A stretch of DNA of 16,366 nt from Thiohalobacter sp. (GTDB lineage: Bacteria; Pseudomonadota; Gammaproteobacteria; Thiohalobacterales; Thiohalobacteraceae), in the NCBI GenBank assembly GCA_027030825.1, contig JALVEM010000052.1, forward strand, positions 1 to 16,366, read 5' to 3'. Below are positions 1 through 11,592 of this stretch, piece after piece; within the stretch, counting starts at the first letter, position 1; the number at the start of each line of letters is the position of its first letter. A program made the translations under genes and the position numbers. The notes beneath the pieces are model-generated. The model worked only from the letters and a program-made list of their open reading frames with translations. It was not told the origin of the DNA and made no database searches.

Positions 1-135
1 GTGCGCTGCGCGCAGGGACCGGCCCTCGGCCTCCAGCGCCTCGCGGTCGATCTCGCCGCGCCAGTACCGCTCCAGTGCGAACTTCAGTTCCCGCTGCGCG
101 CCGATGCGCGGGAATCCCAGATTGTGTGCCTGCAT
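1..135 (-). CDS. metE: MetE, cobalamin-independent methionine synthase, N-terminal fragment (cut by window edge)
   Basis: Only the first 45 codons lie in the window and the gene runs off the left edge. The translation starts MQAHNLGFPRIGAQRELKFA and continues with ALERYWRGEIDREALEAEGR. This matches the start of 5-methyltetrahydropteroyltriglutamate-homocysteine methyltransferase: the LGFPRxGxxRELK block and the YW..GxxxREEL block are family signatures. The enzyme makes methionine from homocysteine in the cytoplasm without B12. The ATG at 133-135 is preceded on the minus strand by GGGGAGGAACGGCG, a strong ribosome binding site. It is divergent from metR, the usual arrangement for this activator and its target. 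The call rests on a short piece, but motif and context agree. Confidence 0.93.
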   Translation of the reverse strand, partial: MQAHNLGFPRIGAQRELKFALERYWRGEIDREALEAEGRSLRAAH

Positions 136-168
136 CGCCGTTCCTCCCCGAATCCGTACCGTGCTTGC

Positions 169-197
169 AGGCTAGCCCCGGAACGTGTTTGAATCAA
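169..197 (-). promoter_or_regulatory. Possible metE promoter
   Basis: On the minus strand TTGATT (192-197) and TAGCCT (169-174) are separated by 17 bases. This would start transcription near 162 and give a leader of about 27 nt before metE. The -10 hexamer is weak, as expected for a promoter needing an activator. Inferred from spacing only. Confidence 0.35.
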
Positions 198-199
198 AC
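187..199. promoter_or_regulatory. Perfect 13-bp palindrome in the metE-metR intergenic region
   Basis: GTTTGA-A-TCAAAC is a perfect inverted repeat about one base. It overlaps the proposed metE -35 and lies 34 bp from the MetR box. It includes a TGAA half-site but not the full TGAA-N5-TTCA consensus. It could be a second, divergent MetR site or a site for another regulator. Confidence 0.4.
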
Positions 200-220
200 G
201 ACGTTTTTTCATGGTCATGT

Positions 221-233
221 TGAATCTGATTCA
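221..233. promoter_or_regulatory. MetR-type box overlapping the metR start codon
   Basis: TGAATCTGATTCA matches the MetR recognition pattern TGAA-N5-TTCA exactly. The last base is the A of the metR ATG at 233. Binding here could activate metE, whose start is about 86 bp away, and block metR. Autorepression of metR is known in enteric bacteria. The role here is inferred from sequence and position. Confidence 0.7.
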
Positions 234-1117
234 TGTTCCTGGAATTGCGGCACCTCCGCACCCTGCTTGCCCTGACCGAGACCGGCAGCCTGGCCGCGGC
301 GGCCCGCCGCCTGCACCTGACCCAGTCGGCCCTCTCGCATCAACTGCGGGCACTGGAACGCCACTACGACCAGCCGCTGGTCCTGCGCGGCACCCGTCCA
401 CCAAGGCTGACGCCTGCTGGCGAATCCCTGCTCGCGCTGGCGCAAGAAGTACTGCCGAAGATCGAGGCGGTCGATCGCAGGCTGCGCGAAGGCCGTGCAC
501 CGGCGCGGTTCCATCTCACTCTGGAATGTCATGCCTGCTACGACTGGCTGCTGCCGCTGCTCGACGACTTTCGTGACCGCTGGCCCGACCTGGAGGTCGA
601 CATCCGCCTGGGACGTTTCGAAGCACTGCCCGATCTGATCTCGGGTGAGGTGGACCTGGTCATCACCTCCGATCCGGCACCGCACCGCTCGCTGGCCTTC
701 CTGCCCCTGTTCGACTACCAGGCCCTGCTGGCGCTCTCGCCCGACCATCCCCTGACCCGGCTCAAGCGCATCCAGCCGCATCACCTTGCCGAGGAGACAC
801 TGATCACGTATCCGGTGCCGCCCGAGCGGCTGGACGTCTTCGCCCGCTTCCTGCAGCCGGCGGGCGTCACGCCGGCAGCCGTCCGCCACTGCGAGCTCAC
901 CGCCGTCATCCTCCAGCTGGTGGCCGGCCGGCGCGGCGTGGCCGTGCTGCCGGACTGGGTGCTCGAGCAAGCGCGCAGGGCCGGGCGCCTCGCGACCCGC
1001 CCGCTGGGCCGCCGCGGGCTCCGCGGCACGATGCACGCCGCCGTGCGCCGTGCCGACACCGAGCTGCCCTGGATCCGCGACTTCGTCGAACGTGCGCGCC
1101 AGCGAAGCGATCCGTGA
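233..1117 (+). CDS. metR: MetR, LysR-family transcriptional activator of methionine biosynthesis
   Basis: 294-residue LysR-type regulator. The N-terminal winged helix-turn-helix spans about residues 1-60, with the recognition region near 19-38 (AAAARRLHLTQSALSHQL). The effector domain begins around residue 90 and carries LECHACYDWL at 97-106, a block typical of MetR, whose co-inducer is homocysteine. Further family-typical stretches are DLVITSDP, PLFDYQALLALSPDHPL and ETLITYPV. The divergent neighbour is metE, its standard target, and a MetR box overlaps the start. The ATG at 233 is chosen because it places the HTH at the usual distance from the N terminus. A clear Shine-Dalgarno is not obvious, so the gene may be weakly translated. 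Length is normal for the family. Confidence 0.95.
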   Translation: MFLELRHLRTLLALTETGSLAAAARRLHLTQSALSHQLRALERHYDQPLVLRGTRPPRLTPAGESLLALAQEVLPKIEAVDRRLREGRAPARFHLTLECHACYDWLLPLLDDFRDRWPDLEVDIRLGRFEALPDLISGEVDLVITSDPAPHRSLAFLPLFDYQALLALSPDHPLTRLKRIQPHHLAEETLITYPVPPERLDVFARFLQPAGVTPAAVRHCELTAVILQLVAGRRGVAVLPDWVLEQARRAGRLATRPLGRRGLRGTMHAAVRRADTELPWIRDFVERARQRSDP

Positions 1118-1182
1118 TTCCCGCAGTCGTCAGTCGGGCGACCTTCTCTCGGCGCTTCCGGGCGAGCGGTTTCTCTTCATTC

Positions 1183-1317
1183 GTCATTCCGACCAGGCGA
1201 GCCCGGCCTTGAGCCGGGGGAGCACGAACCGGAATCCGAAAACCACGTCGTTCCCTGCCGCCGTGGCCTGGATCCTTCCTGGATTCCGGATCGGTGCTGC
1301 GCACCGTCCGGAATGAC
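1183..1317. repeat. REP-like element R1
   Basis: It begins GTCATTCC and ends GGAATGAC, so the termini are inverted repeats. Inside are two hairpin halves: a left one with CCCGGC-CTTGA-GCCGGG, and a right one starting CTGGATTCCGG and closing with CGGTGCTGCGCACCG. The same architecture recurs at 8659, 8949, 9112, 9282, 12254 and 12528. It fills most of the gap between metR and the nrdA promoter. No transposase is present, so it is a non-autonomous repeat. The remainder of 1118-1345 shows nothing else. Confidence 0.85.
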
Positions 1318-1345
1318 CAGGCGGCAGGGTGCAGGCAATTCACCC

Positions 1346-1374
1346 TTGCACCCGGGAATCAATCCGCCTATATT
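1346..1374 (+). promoter_or_regulatory. Sigma70-type promoter of the nrdAB transcript
   Basis: TTGCAC (1346-1351) and TATATT (1369-1374) are separated by exactly 17 bases. Transcription would begin near 1381, just ahead of the riboswitch. TCAAT (1359-1363) and ATTGA (1372-1376) form a short inverted repeat over the -10, loosely resembling a degenerate NrdR box. That second reading is weak. Confidence 0.72.
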
Positions 1375-1387
1375 GAGCTTGCCCTTC

Positions 1388-1540
1388 TAGAGAACCACAA
1401 GATTTTGTGGTTCCACCCAGGGGAATCCGGTGAGAATCCGGAGCTGTCGCGCAACGGTGTGGGGGAGTGCCCCCAAGCCCGAATACCTGAGGAGGGTGGC
1501 GCCCGCACGGGCGTCCTGCACCCGGGTCTCGCGTCAAGGC
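1388..1540 (+). ncRNA. Cobalamin (adenosylcobalamin) riboswitch in the nrdA leader
   Basis: The conserved core is visible: GGGAATCC at 1421, then GGTGAGAATCC, then GAGCTGTCGCGCAACGGTGT, then the B12 box AGCCCGAATACCTG at 1476-1489. A perfect 9-bp hairpin (GAACCACAA / TTGTGGTTC, 1392-1413) sits in front of the core as a P2-like stem. GGGGG-AGTG-CCCCC (1461-1474) lies between core and B12 box. A CGCCC / GGGCG hairpin (1500-1513) follows, in the position of the loop that kisses L5. It lies about 90-240 nt upstream of the nrdA start. In this family ligand binding lowers expression of the downstream gene. The exact 3' edge is uncertain. Confidence 0.93.
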
Positions 1541-1590
1541 CCAGGGGAGCGGTTCACGTCCTTCCGTGTCCTGCCTGCCCTGCCGCACGC

Positions 1591-1629
1591 GTTTCCCGTC
1601 CCGAAACAAGGAGACATCGAGGGGGAAAC
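1591..1629 (+). promoter_or_regulatory. Candidate riboswitch expression platform: mutually exclusive hairpins over the nrdA ribosome binding site
   Basis: GTTTCCC at 1591-1597 can pair with GGGAAAC at 1623-1629, burying the G-run that serves as the nrdA Shine-Dalgarno. The same GTTTC (1591-1595) can instead pair with GAAAC at 1603-1607 around a 7-base loop, freeing the Shine-Dalgarno. The two pairings exclude each other, as expected for a translational switch. No run of U follows, so a terminator platform is less likely. The complementarity is seen; the mechanism is inferred. Confidence 0.45.
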
Positions 1630-1631
1630 AC

Positions 1632-4490
<2,859 letters not shown>

Positions 4491-4549
4491 GGAGTGAGGG
4501 GTGAGGATGTTGGCGTGATGCCGAAGACGAACATGGAGGAAACGAAATC

Positions 4550-5734
4550 ATGCTGAACTGGGACGACCCCATTGCGGCCTGCAGGAACAGGCAGGCAAAC
4601 GCCATCGCACAGGTAGCGGCCGGGCCGGAGGAGAAGACCCCGCCGACGGAGGCCCGCGACGAGTCGCCGCCGGCCGTCGCGCCCGACCGGGGCACCGACA
4701 CCCTGCTGGATGTGCCGCACACCACCGACCTCAGGCCGGTGAATCCCGACGACAAGCGCGTCGTCAACGGGCTGACCGACATCAACCAGCTGGCGCCGTT
4801 CAAGTACCCCTGGGCCTGGGAGTACTTCCTCAACGCCAACCGCAACCACTGGACGCCGCTGGACATCAACATGAACCAGGACGTGCACGACTATCACCAC
4901 AAGCTCACGGTGGAAGAGCGCCATGTGTACGAGAACGTGCTGGCCTACCTCACCACCTCCGACATCCTGGCCATGCGCAACATCGGCCTGGCGGTGATGG
5001 AGAAGATGTCGGCCCCCGAGCTGCAGATCTACCAGGCCCGCCAGGTCTACGAGGAATCGCTGCACACCTGGACCTACCAGCATTGCATCGAGTCCATCGG
5101 CCTCGACCAGGGCGAGATCTACAACCGTTACCGCGTGGTGCCCGAGATTCATCACAAGATCCGGATCGCCAACCGCCGGCTCGATTCCGTGCTGCGCCCC
5201 GACATCGACCTGCGCGACCCGGACGCGCTGGCCAACTTCGTCATGGCCTACCTGTTCTTCGCCGCCGTGTTCGAGGGCACCTGGTTCTACAACGGCTTCT
5301 CGCCGATCTTCGCCCTCCAGCGCCGCGGTCTGATGAAGGGCACCGCCGAACAGCTGCAGTACATCATGCGCGACGAGGTGCTGCACGCCTCCTTCGGCCT
5401 GCGCGTGGTCAGGCAGATCATCAGGGAAGAGAGCATCGCCCTCGACCCGAAGGCCGTGCGCGAGATGTGGGACGAGGCCGAGGCGGCCGAGGCGGCCTAT
5501 GCCCGCTATCTGCTGCCCGACCCCATCCTCGGCTACTCCGCCGAGCAGCACATCGAGCAGTTCCGCTTCATCGCCAACCGGCGCGCGCGCAAGCTGGACC
5601 TCGAGGAGCCCTTCCCCGGCGCCGAGAACGCCCTGCCCTGGCTCGACGAGCAGGCCAACCTGCGCAAGGAGAAGAACTTCTTCGAGACCCGTGTCACCGA
5701 ATACCAGACCGGCGGCGCACTGCGCTGGGACTGA
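4550..5734 (+). CDS. nrdB: NrdB, class Ia ribonucleotide reductase, radical-generating small subunit
   Basis: 394 residues. All six diiron ligands can be placed by spacing against E. coli R2: D138 (TTSDILAM), E169 and H172 (EESLH), E242 (VFEGTWF), and E276 and H279 (RDEVLH). Y176 (HTWTY) stands at the tyrosyl-radical position, so the protein looks class Ia rather than radical-tyrosine-less Ic. The C terminus ETRVTEYQTGGALRWD ends in the tail that docks into NrdA. The first 65 or so residues are a Pro/Glu/Ala-rich segment of low complexity, with no ATP cone. Starts at 4550 behind GGAGGAAACG. It shares the riboswitch-controlled transcript with nrdA, and no promoter is evident in the 59-bp gap. 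Confidence 0.96.
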   Translation: MLNWDDPIAACRNRQANAIAQVAAGPEEKTPPTEARDESPPAVAPDRGTDTLLDVPHTTDLRPVNPDDKRVVNGLTDINQLAPFKYPWAWEYFLNANRNHWTPLDINMNQDVHDYHHKLTVEERHVYENVLAYLTTSDILAMRNIGLAVMEKMSAPELQIYQARQVYEESLHTWTYQHCIESIGLDQGEIYNRYRVVPEIHHKIRIANRRLDSVLRPDIDLRDPDALANFVMAYLFFAAVFEGTWFYNGFSPIFALQRRGLMKGTAEQLQYIMRDEVLHASFGLRVVRQIIREESIALDPKAVREMWDEAEAAEAAYARYLLPDPILGYSAEQHIEQFRFIANRRARKLDLEEPFPGAENALPWLDEQANLRKEKNFFETRVTEYQTGGALRWD

Positions 5735-5768
5735 AAGCCAACATCGAAGATGGCCTGACTCATCCATG

Positions 5769-5795
5769 AAAAAGGGGTGACCCGAAGGCCACCCC
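5769..5795 (-). terminator. Rho-independent terminator of clpB (UUCG loop), possibly also ending nrdAB
   Basis: Read on the minus strand, GGGGTG-G-CC-TTCG-GG-T-CACCCC is followed by TTTTT. This is a stem of eight pairs with one mismatch, a C(UUCG)G tetraloop and a U-tract. It lies 32 bp beyond the clpB stop. In the plus direction, coming from nrdB, the same hairpin lacks a 3' U-run. Confidence 0.88.
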
Positions 5796-5826
5796 GATGA
5801 TGGAGGGAGGACAAAGAGAACCGTAT

Positions 5827-8421
<2,595 letters not shown>

Positions 8422-8455
8422 GTGTATTTCCCCGAAATCTGGATTCTTTTGTCGC

Positions 8456-8483
8456 AGATGGGGGCGCCGGCGGGCAATTCAAG
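8456..8483 (-). promoter_or_regulatory. RpoH (sigma32) heat-shock promoter of clpB
   Basis: On the minus strand CTTGAA (8478-8483) is followed after 14 bases by CCCCATCT (8456-8463). Both elements and the spacing match the sigma32 consensus CTTGAAA / CCCCATnT. Transcription would start near 8449, leaving a leader of about 28 nt. Confidence 0.88.
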
Positions 8484-8658
8484 GGCGCTCGAGGAATTCC
8501 GCGGTTCGGCTCGCGGGAACGGCGCCGTCCCCGGCCATTCCGGACGGCGCAACCTTTTCATATCCCCGATCCGGAACGCAGAGGGCGCCGAGGCACAGAG
8601 GACGCAGAGGGATTGATTCCTGATTCCGCCGAGACTCGGCTTCGTTCTCCACCGATCG

Positions 8659-8781
8659 GTCATTCCGGAAAGTGCGAAGCACTTGTCCGGAATCCAGCAA
8701 AAGCATCGGCCACGGCGGCTCGGGCGGGTGTGGTTTCTGGATTCCGGGTCTCGCTCGCTCCGCTCGCTCGCCCGGAATGAC
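8659..8781. repeat. REP-like element R2 (best-preserved copy)
   Basis: 123 bp with perfect inverted ends GTCATTCCGG and CCGGAATGAC. Inside them are inverted CCGGAATCCAG and CTGGATTCCGG around a spacer. The left half forms AAGTGC-GAA-GCACTT. The right half carries CTCGCTCGCTCCGCTCGCTCG. Confidence 0.9.
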
Positions 8782-8948
8782 GGAGGAGAAGAAACCGCTC
8801 GCATGGAATGCCCCCACTCTCCAGTCATTCCGGACGGCGCAACCTTCTCATATCCCCGATCCGGAACACGGAGGGCGCCGAGGCACAGAGGACGCAGAGG
8901 GATTGAGTCCTGATTCCGCCGAGACTCGGCTTCGTTCTCCACCGATCG

Positions 8949-9069
8949 GTCATTCCGGAAAGTGCGAAGCACTTGTCCGGAATCCAGAAAAACTTGACCG
9001 CGGCGGCACCGATCAGCGTGGTTTCTGGATTCCGGGTCTCACTCGCTCCGCTCGCTCGCCCGGAATGAC
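8949..9069. repeat. REP-like element R3
   Basis: Second copy within the tandem duplication. The ends and hairpin halves match R2 almost base for base, while the spacer between the halves is different. Inverted ends GTCATTCCGG / CCGGAATGAC. Confidence 0.9.
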
Positions 9070-9111
9070 GGAGGAGAAGAAACCGCTCGCACGGAATGCC
9101 CCCACTCTCCA

Positions 9112-9237
9112 GTCATCCGGACGGCGCGTAGCGCGCGCCGATCCGGAACCCAGGAAAAGCATCAGCGCACGTATCCTGGATCGGCGTGGTCTCTGGATTC
9201 CGGCTCGCGTTCGCTCCGCTCACTTGGCCGGAATGAC
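9112..9237. repeat. REP-like element R4 (diverged)
   Basis: It starts GTCATCCGGACGGCGC with the hairpin GGCGCG-TAGC-GCGCGCC, and ends CTTGGCCGGAATGAC. The spacer has an extra short inverted pair, CCAGGA / TCCTGG. Confidence 0.8.
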
Positions 9238-9246
9238 AAAGGCAGG

Positions 9247-9416
9247 GTCATCCCGGAAGCCCGCGCAGCCCCCCACCTTCGGTCATCCCGGAAGCCCGCG
9301 CAGCGGGCTATCCGGGATCCAGGAAACCTTCAGCCACGGCATCATGGGCATGCGTGGTTTCTGGATTCCGGTTCGCGCGTCCCGGCTCAAGGCCGGGATC
9401 GCTTGGCCGGAATGAC
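9247..9416. repeat. REP-like element R5 with a duplicated truncated left end
   Basis: A complete element runs 9282-9416, with left hairpin AGCCCGC-GCA-GCGGGCT and right hairpin CCCGGC-TCAA-GGCCGGG. Immediately before it, 9247-9281 repeats the first part of the left arm (GTCATCCCGGAAGCCCGCGC) and then breaks off. The same partial-plus-full arrangement recurs at 12491-12663. Confidence 0.85.
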
Positions 9417-9445
9417 GGGTGTTTCCGCGTGATTCCGTGGCCATT

Positions 9446-9543
9446 CTTCCAGCTTCCAGCTTCCAGCTTCTTGCTTCTGAATTCTGAATTCTGAATTCTG
9501 AATTCTGAATTCTGAATTCTGTATTCTGTATTCTGTATTCTGA
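9446..9543. repeat. Heptamer tandem repeat, 14 in-register units
   Basis: Read on the plus strand in steps of 7: CTTCCAG three times, CTTCTTG, CTTCTGA, ATTCTGA five times, ATTCTGT three times, ATTCTGA. Every unit keeps TTC at positions 2-4, and the register is unbroken over 98 bp. It ends 5 bp from the pdhB stop codon (minus strand). It is preceded by GATTCCGTGGCC and REP-like R5. Confidence 0.97.
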
Positions 9544-9548
9544 AGAAC

Positions 9549-10601
9549 TCACTCCACCACTTCTTCTCGCGGCCCCAGCAGGCGGCGCACGGCCTGCACC
9601 ACCTGCTCGGCATCCGGAATGGACCGGGCCTCGAGCCGGGCGTTGTAGGGGGTGGGCACATCGGCACCGGCCACCCGCCCGATGGGAGCGTCGAGATCGG
9701 TGAAGCAGCGCTCGGAGAGTTCGGCGGCGATCTCGGCGCCGAATCCGGCGAATCGACAGTCCTCTTCCACGACCAGGGCGCGATGGGTCTCGGACACCGA
9801 GGCCGCCAGCGTGGGCATGTCGAGCGGTCGCAGGCTGCGCAGGTCGATCACCTCCGCCAGAATCCCGTCCTCCGCCTCCAGGCGTTGCGCCGCCTCGAGC
9901 GAGACATCCACCATGCGGTGCCAGGCGATCAGCGTGACGTCCCGGCCGCGGCGGACCACCTGGGCCGCGTGCATGGGCAGAGGCTCTGCCTTCGGATCGA
10001 ACGGCCCTTTCTTCCAGTAGAGGAGCTCGTGCTCGAGAAAGACGATCGGATCGTCGCTGTCGATCGCCTGCCTGAGCTGCCAGTAGCTGTCCTGCGGCGT
10101 CGCGGGCGCGAGGATGCGCAGGCCGGGCACATTGGCAAGCGTATGCTCGAGACGCTGCGAGTGCTGGGCGGCGAGCTGCTTCGCCACGCCGCCCGGCATC
10201 CGGACCACCAGCGGCACGATGAACTGGCCACCCGACATGTAACGCAGCTTGGCCGCCATGTTGATGATGGAATCCAGGGCCAGCAGGGCGAAATTGATCG
10301 TCATGATCTCGACGACCGGGCGGCCCCCGACCAGTGCGGCGCCCACGCCCAGGCCGGTGAAGCTGTTCTCGGAGATGGGGGTGTCGCGCACCCGCCACTC
10401 GCCATAGCGAGCGTAGAGCCCCTGGGTCACCCGGTAGCTGCCGCCATAGAGGCCCACATCCTCGCCCAGGATGAAGACGGCCTCGTCTTCCGCCATGGCC
10501 TCGTTCAGGGCCAGATTGAGCGCCTCCCAGACCTGCATTTCCGGCTTCGGCTCGGCCGGCGCGATCAGGCCCATGTTCTCGTTGCGCTTGCGCGTGGTCA
10601 T
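9549..10601 (-). CDS. pdhB: E1 beta subunit of a pyruvate (2-oxoacid) dehydrogenase complex
   Basis: 350 residues. Transketolase-like pyrimidine-binding domain with FILGEDVGLYGG at about 43-54 and DTPISE at 73-78, where the glutamate contacts thiamine diphosphate in this family. The C-terminal transketolase domain contains DLRSLRPLD and VVEEDCRFAGFGAEI. With the alpha subunit it decarboxylates a 2-oxoacid and passes the acyl group to a lipoyl E2. Its ATG overlaps the pdhA stop by 4 bp (ATGA), and GGGGAGGCACGTTC precedes it, so the two are translationally coupled. No E2 or E3 gene follows; a heptamer tract begins 5 bp after the stop. Pyruvate is the most likely substrate, but acetoin or branched-chain oxoacid E1 enzymes look similar. 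Confidence 0.9.
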   Translation of the reverse strand: MTTRKRNENMGLIAPAEPKPEMQVWEALNLALNEAMAEDEAVFILGEDVGLYGGSYRVTQGLYARYGEWRVRDTPISENSFTGLGVGAALVGGRPVVEIMTINFALLALDSIINMAAKLRYMSGGQFIVPLVVRMPGGVAKQLAAQHSQRLEHTLANVPGLRILAPATPQDSYWQLRQAIDSDDPIVFLEHELLYWKKGPFDPKAEPLPMHAAQVVRRGRDVTLIAWHRMVDVSLEAAQRLEAEDGILAEVIDLRSLRPLDMPTLAASVSETHRALVVEEDCRFAGFGAEIAAELSERCFTDLDAPIGRVAGADVPTPYNARLEARSIPDAEQVVQAVRRLLGPREEVVE

Positions 10602-11578
10602 GAACGTGCCTCCCCGTAGAGATGGAAGGGTTCGGCATGGACACCCTCATCCAGCCGTTCCGGCTCCGGACTCTCGTCCGCGAAGCGAACGGCGTCCTCG
10701 ACCTCTTCGCGCACCTGCCGGGCCAGGGCCTCGCATTCCTCCGTCTTGAGCCAGCCATTGCCGCAGGCAATCTTCTCGAACTGGCGGACGGGATCGCGCG
10801 CGGCCAGTTCGGCCACTTCGAGCGCGGATCGGTAGGCACCGGCATCGGCCATGGAATGCCCCCGGTAGCGGTAGGTCTCGCACTCGAGCAGCTGGGGGCC
10901 GGCGCCGTCCCGGATCAGGCGCAGGGCCTCGCGCGTGGCCTCGAGCACGGCCAGCACGTCCATGCCATCCACCTTGCGGCCGGGAATCCCGTAGGCCACG
11001 CCGTGGCGGTGAATCTCCGGCACGGCGGTATGGCGGTGGATCTCGGTGCCTATCTGATAGTGGTTGTTCTCGCAGATGAAGAGCACCGGCAGCTTCCAGA
11101 GCGCCGCCATGTTGAGCGATTCGTGGAAAGTACCCTGATTGGCGGCACCGTCGCCGAAATAGCAGAGCACGGCATCACGGCCTTCGTTCATTGCGATCCA
11201 GTAGCCGACACCGATGGCGACGGTGAAGGTCTCGCCGACGATGGCATAACCACCGAGAAAGCGACGTTCACGGTCGAACAGGTGCATGGAGCCGCCGTAA
11301 CCGCGGGAACATCCGGTCGCCTTACCGAAGAGTTCGGCCATCACAGCGCGCGGTGAAATACCACGCACCAGGGCGTGGACGTGTTCCCGATAGGTGGAAA
11401 CCACATAGTCGCCGGCATCGGCCGCGTGCAGGGTGCCGATGGCAACCGCCTCCTCGCCCGGATACAGGTGCAGAAAACCGCCGATCTTTCCCTGGGTGTA
11501 GGCCTCGGCGGCGGCCTGCTCGAATTCCCGTGCCAGCAGCAGATCGTGGTAGATGGCGCGTGCTTCGCTCTTTTGCAT
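10598..11578 (-). CDS. pdhA: E1 alpha subunit of a pyruvate (2-oxoacid) dehydrogenase complex
   Basis: 326 residues from ATG 11578, preceded by AAAGAGGAAGCATCC. The thiamine diphosphate motif is complete: GDGAANQG at 142-149 and ENN at 170-172. YRYRGHSMADAGAYRS, around residue 240, corresponds to the loop phosphorylated in mitochondrial E1 alpha, though bacteria generally do not phosphorylate it. YPGEEAVAIG and GYGGSMH are further family blocks. An upstream in-frame extension to 11704 would run back into the YflT-like gene and is rejected. It overlaps pdhB by 4 bp. The 187-residue YflT-like gene ends only 14 bp upstream, so the three probably form one transcript. Substrate identity (pyruvate or acetoin) cannot be fixed from sequence. 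Confidence 0.92.
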   Translation of the reverse strand: MQKSEARAIYHDLLLAREFEQAAAEAYTQGKIGGFLHLYPGEEAVAIGTLHAADAGDYVVSTYREHVHALVRGISPRAVMAELFGKATGCSRGYGGSMHLFDRERRFLGGYAIVGETFTVAIGVGYWIAMNEGRDAVLCYFGDGAANQGTFHESLNMAALWKLPVLFICENNHYQIGTEIHRHTAVPEIHRHGVAYGIPGRKVDGMDVLAVLEATREALRLIRDGAGPQLLECETYRYRGHSMADAGAYRSALEVAELAARDPVRQFEKIACGNGWLKTEECEALARQVREEVEDAVRFADESPEPERLDEGVHAEPFHLYGEARS

Positions 11579-11592
11579 GGATGCTTCCTCTT

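Larger units (their letters stand above)
8536..9113. repeat. Tandem duplication of a 290-bp repeat module (8536-8825 and 8826-9113)
   Basis: The two copies start at the same CATTCCGGACGGCGCAACC and end at the same CCCCCACTCTCCAGT. By eye, outside one stretch they differ at about six positions. Inside each REP-like element the roughly 30-bp linker between the half-hairpins is quite different (8698-8730 against 8988-9019). Each copy holds a half-element, a CAGAG-rich module (8564-8614; 8854-8904) and one full REP-like element. The CATCCGGACGGCGC at 9114 looks like the start of a third, diverged copy. Confidence 0.9.

Noticed and set aside
1566..1631. Longer nrdA start at the ATG at 1566
   Set aside because: It falls between the riboswitch and the ribosome binding site, lacks its own Shine-Dalgarno, and adds a Cys/Arg-rich peptide unlike any NrdA N terminus.
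5063..5078. Loss of the radical tyrosine in NrdB (class Ic-like)
   Set aside because: Aligning the EESLH ligand block with E. coli R2 puts Y176 at the tyrosyl-radical position, with all six metal ligands present.
8672..9415. A 247-codon plus-strand open frame, and others, across the repeat block
   Set aside because: They consist wholly of REP-like arms and duplicated modules, so the predicted peptide merely repeats the DNA repeats (for example RSARSPGMTEEKKPLA twice). No ribosome binding site or family resemblance.
8536..9543. Possible CRISPR array
   Set aside because: Repeats are long, imperfect and hairpin-forming, spacing is irregular, and the heptamers have no spacers. There are no cas genes.
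9282..10845. A 520-codon minus-strand frame running through the heptamers and pdhB
   Set aside because: It is out of frame with the clear E1 beta gene and joins repeat-derived sequence to a shadow frame.
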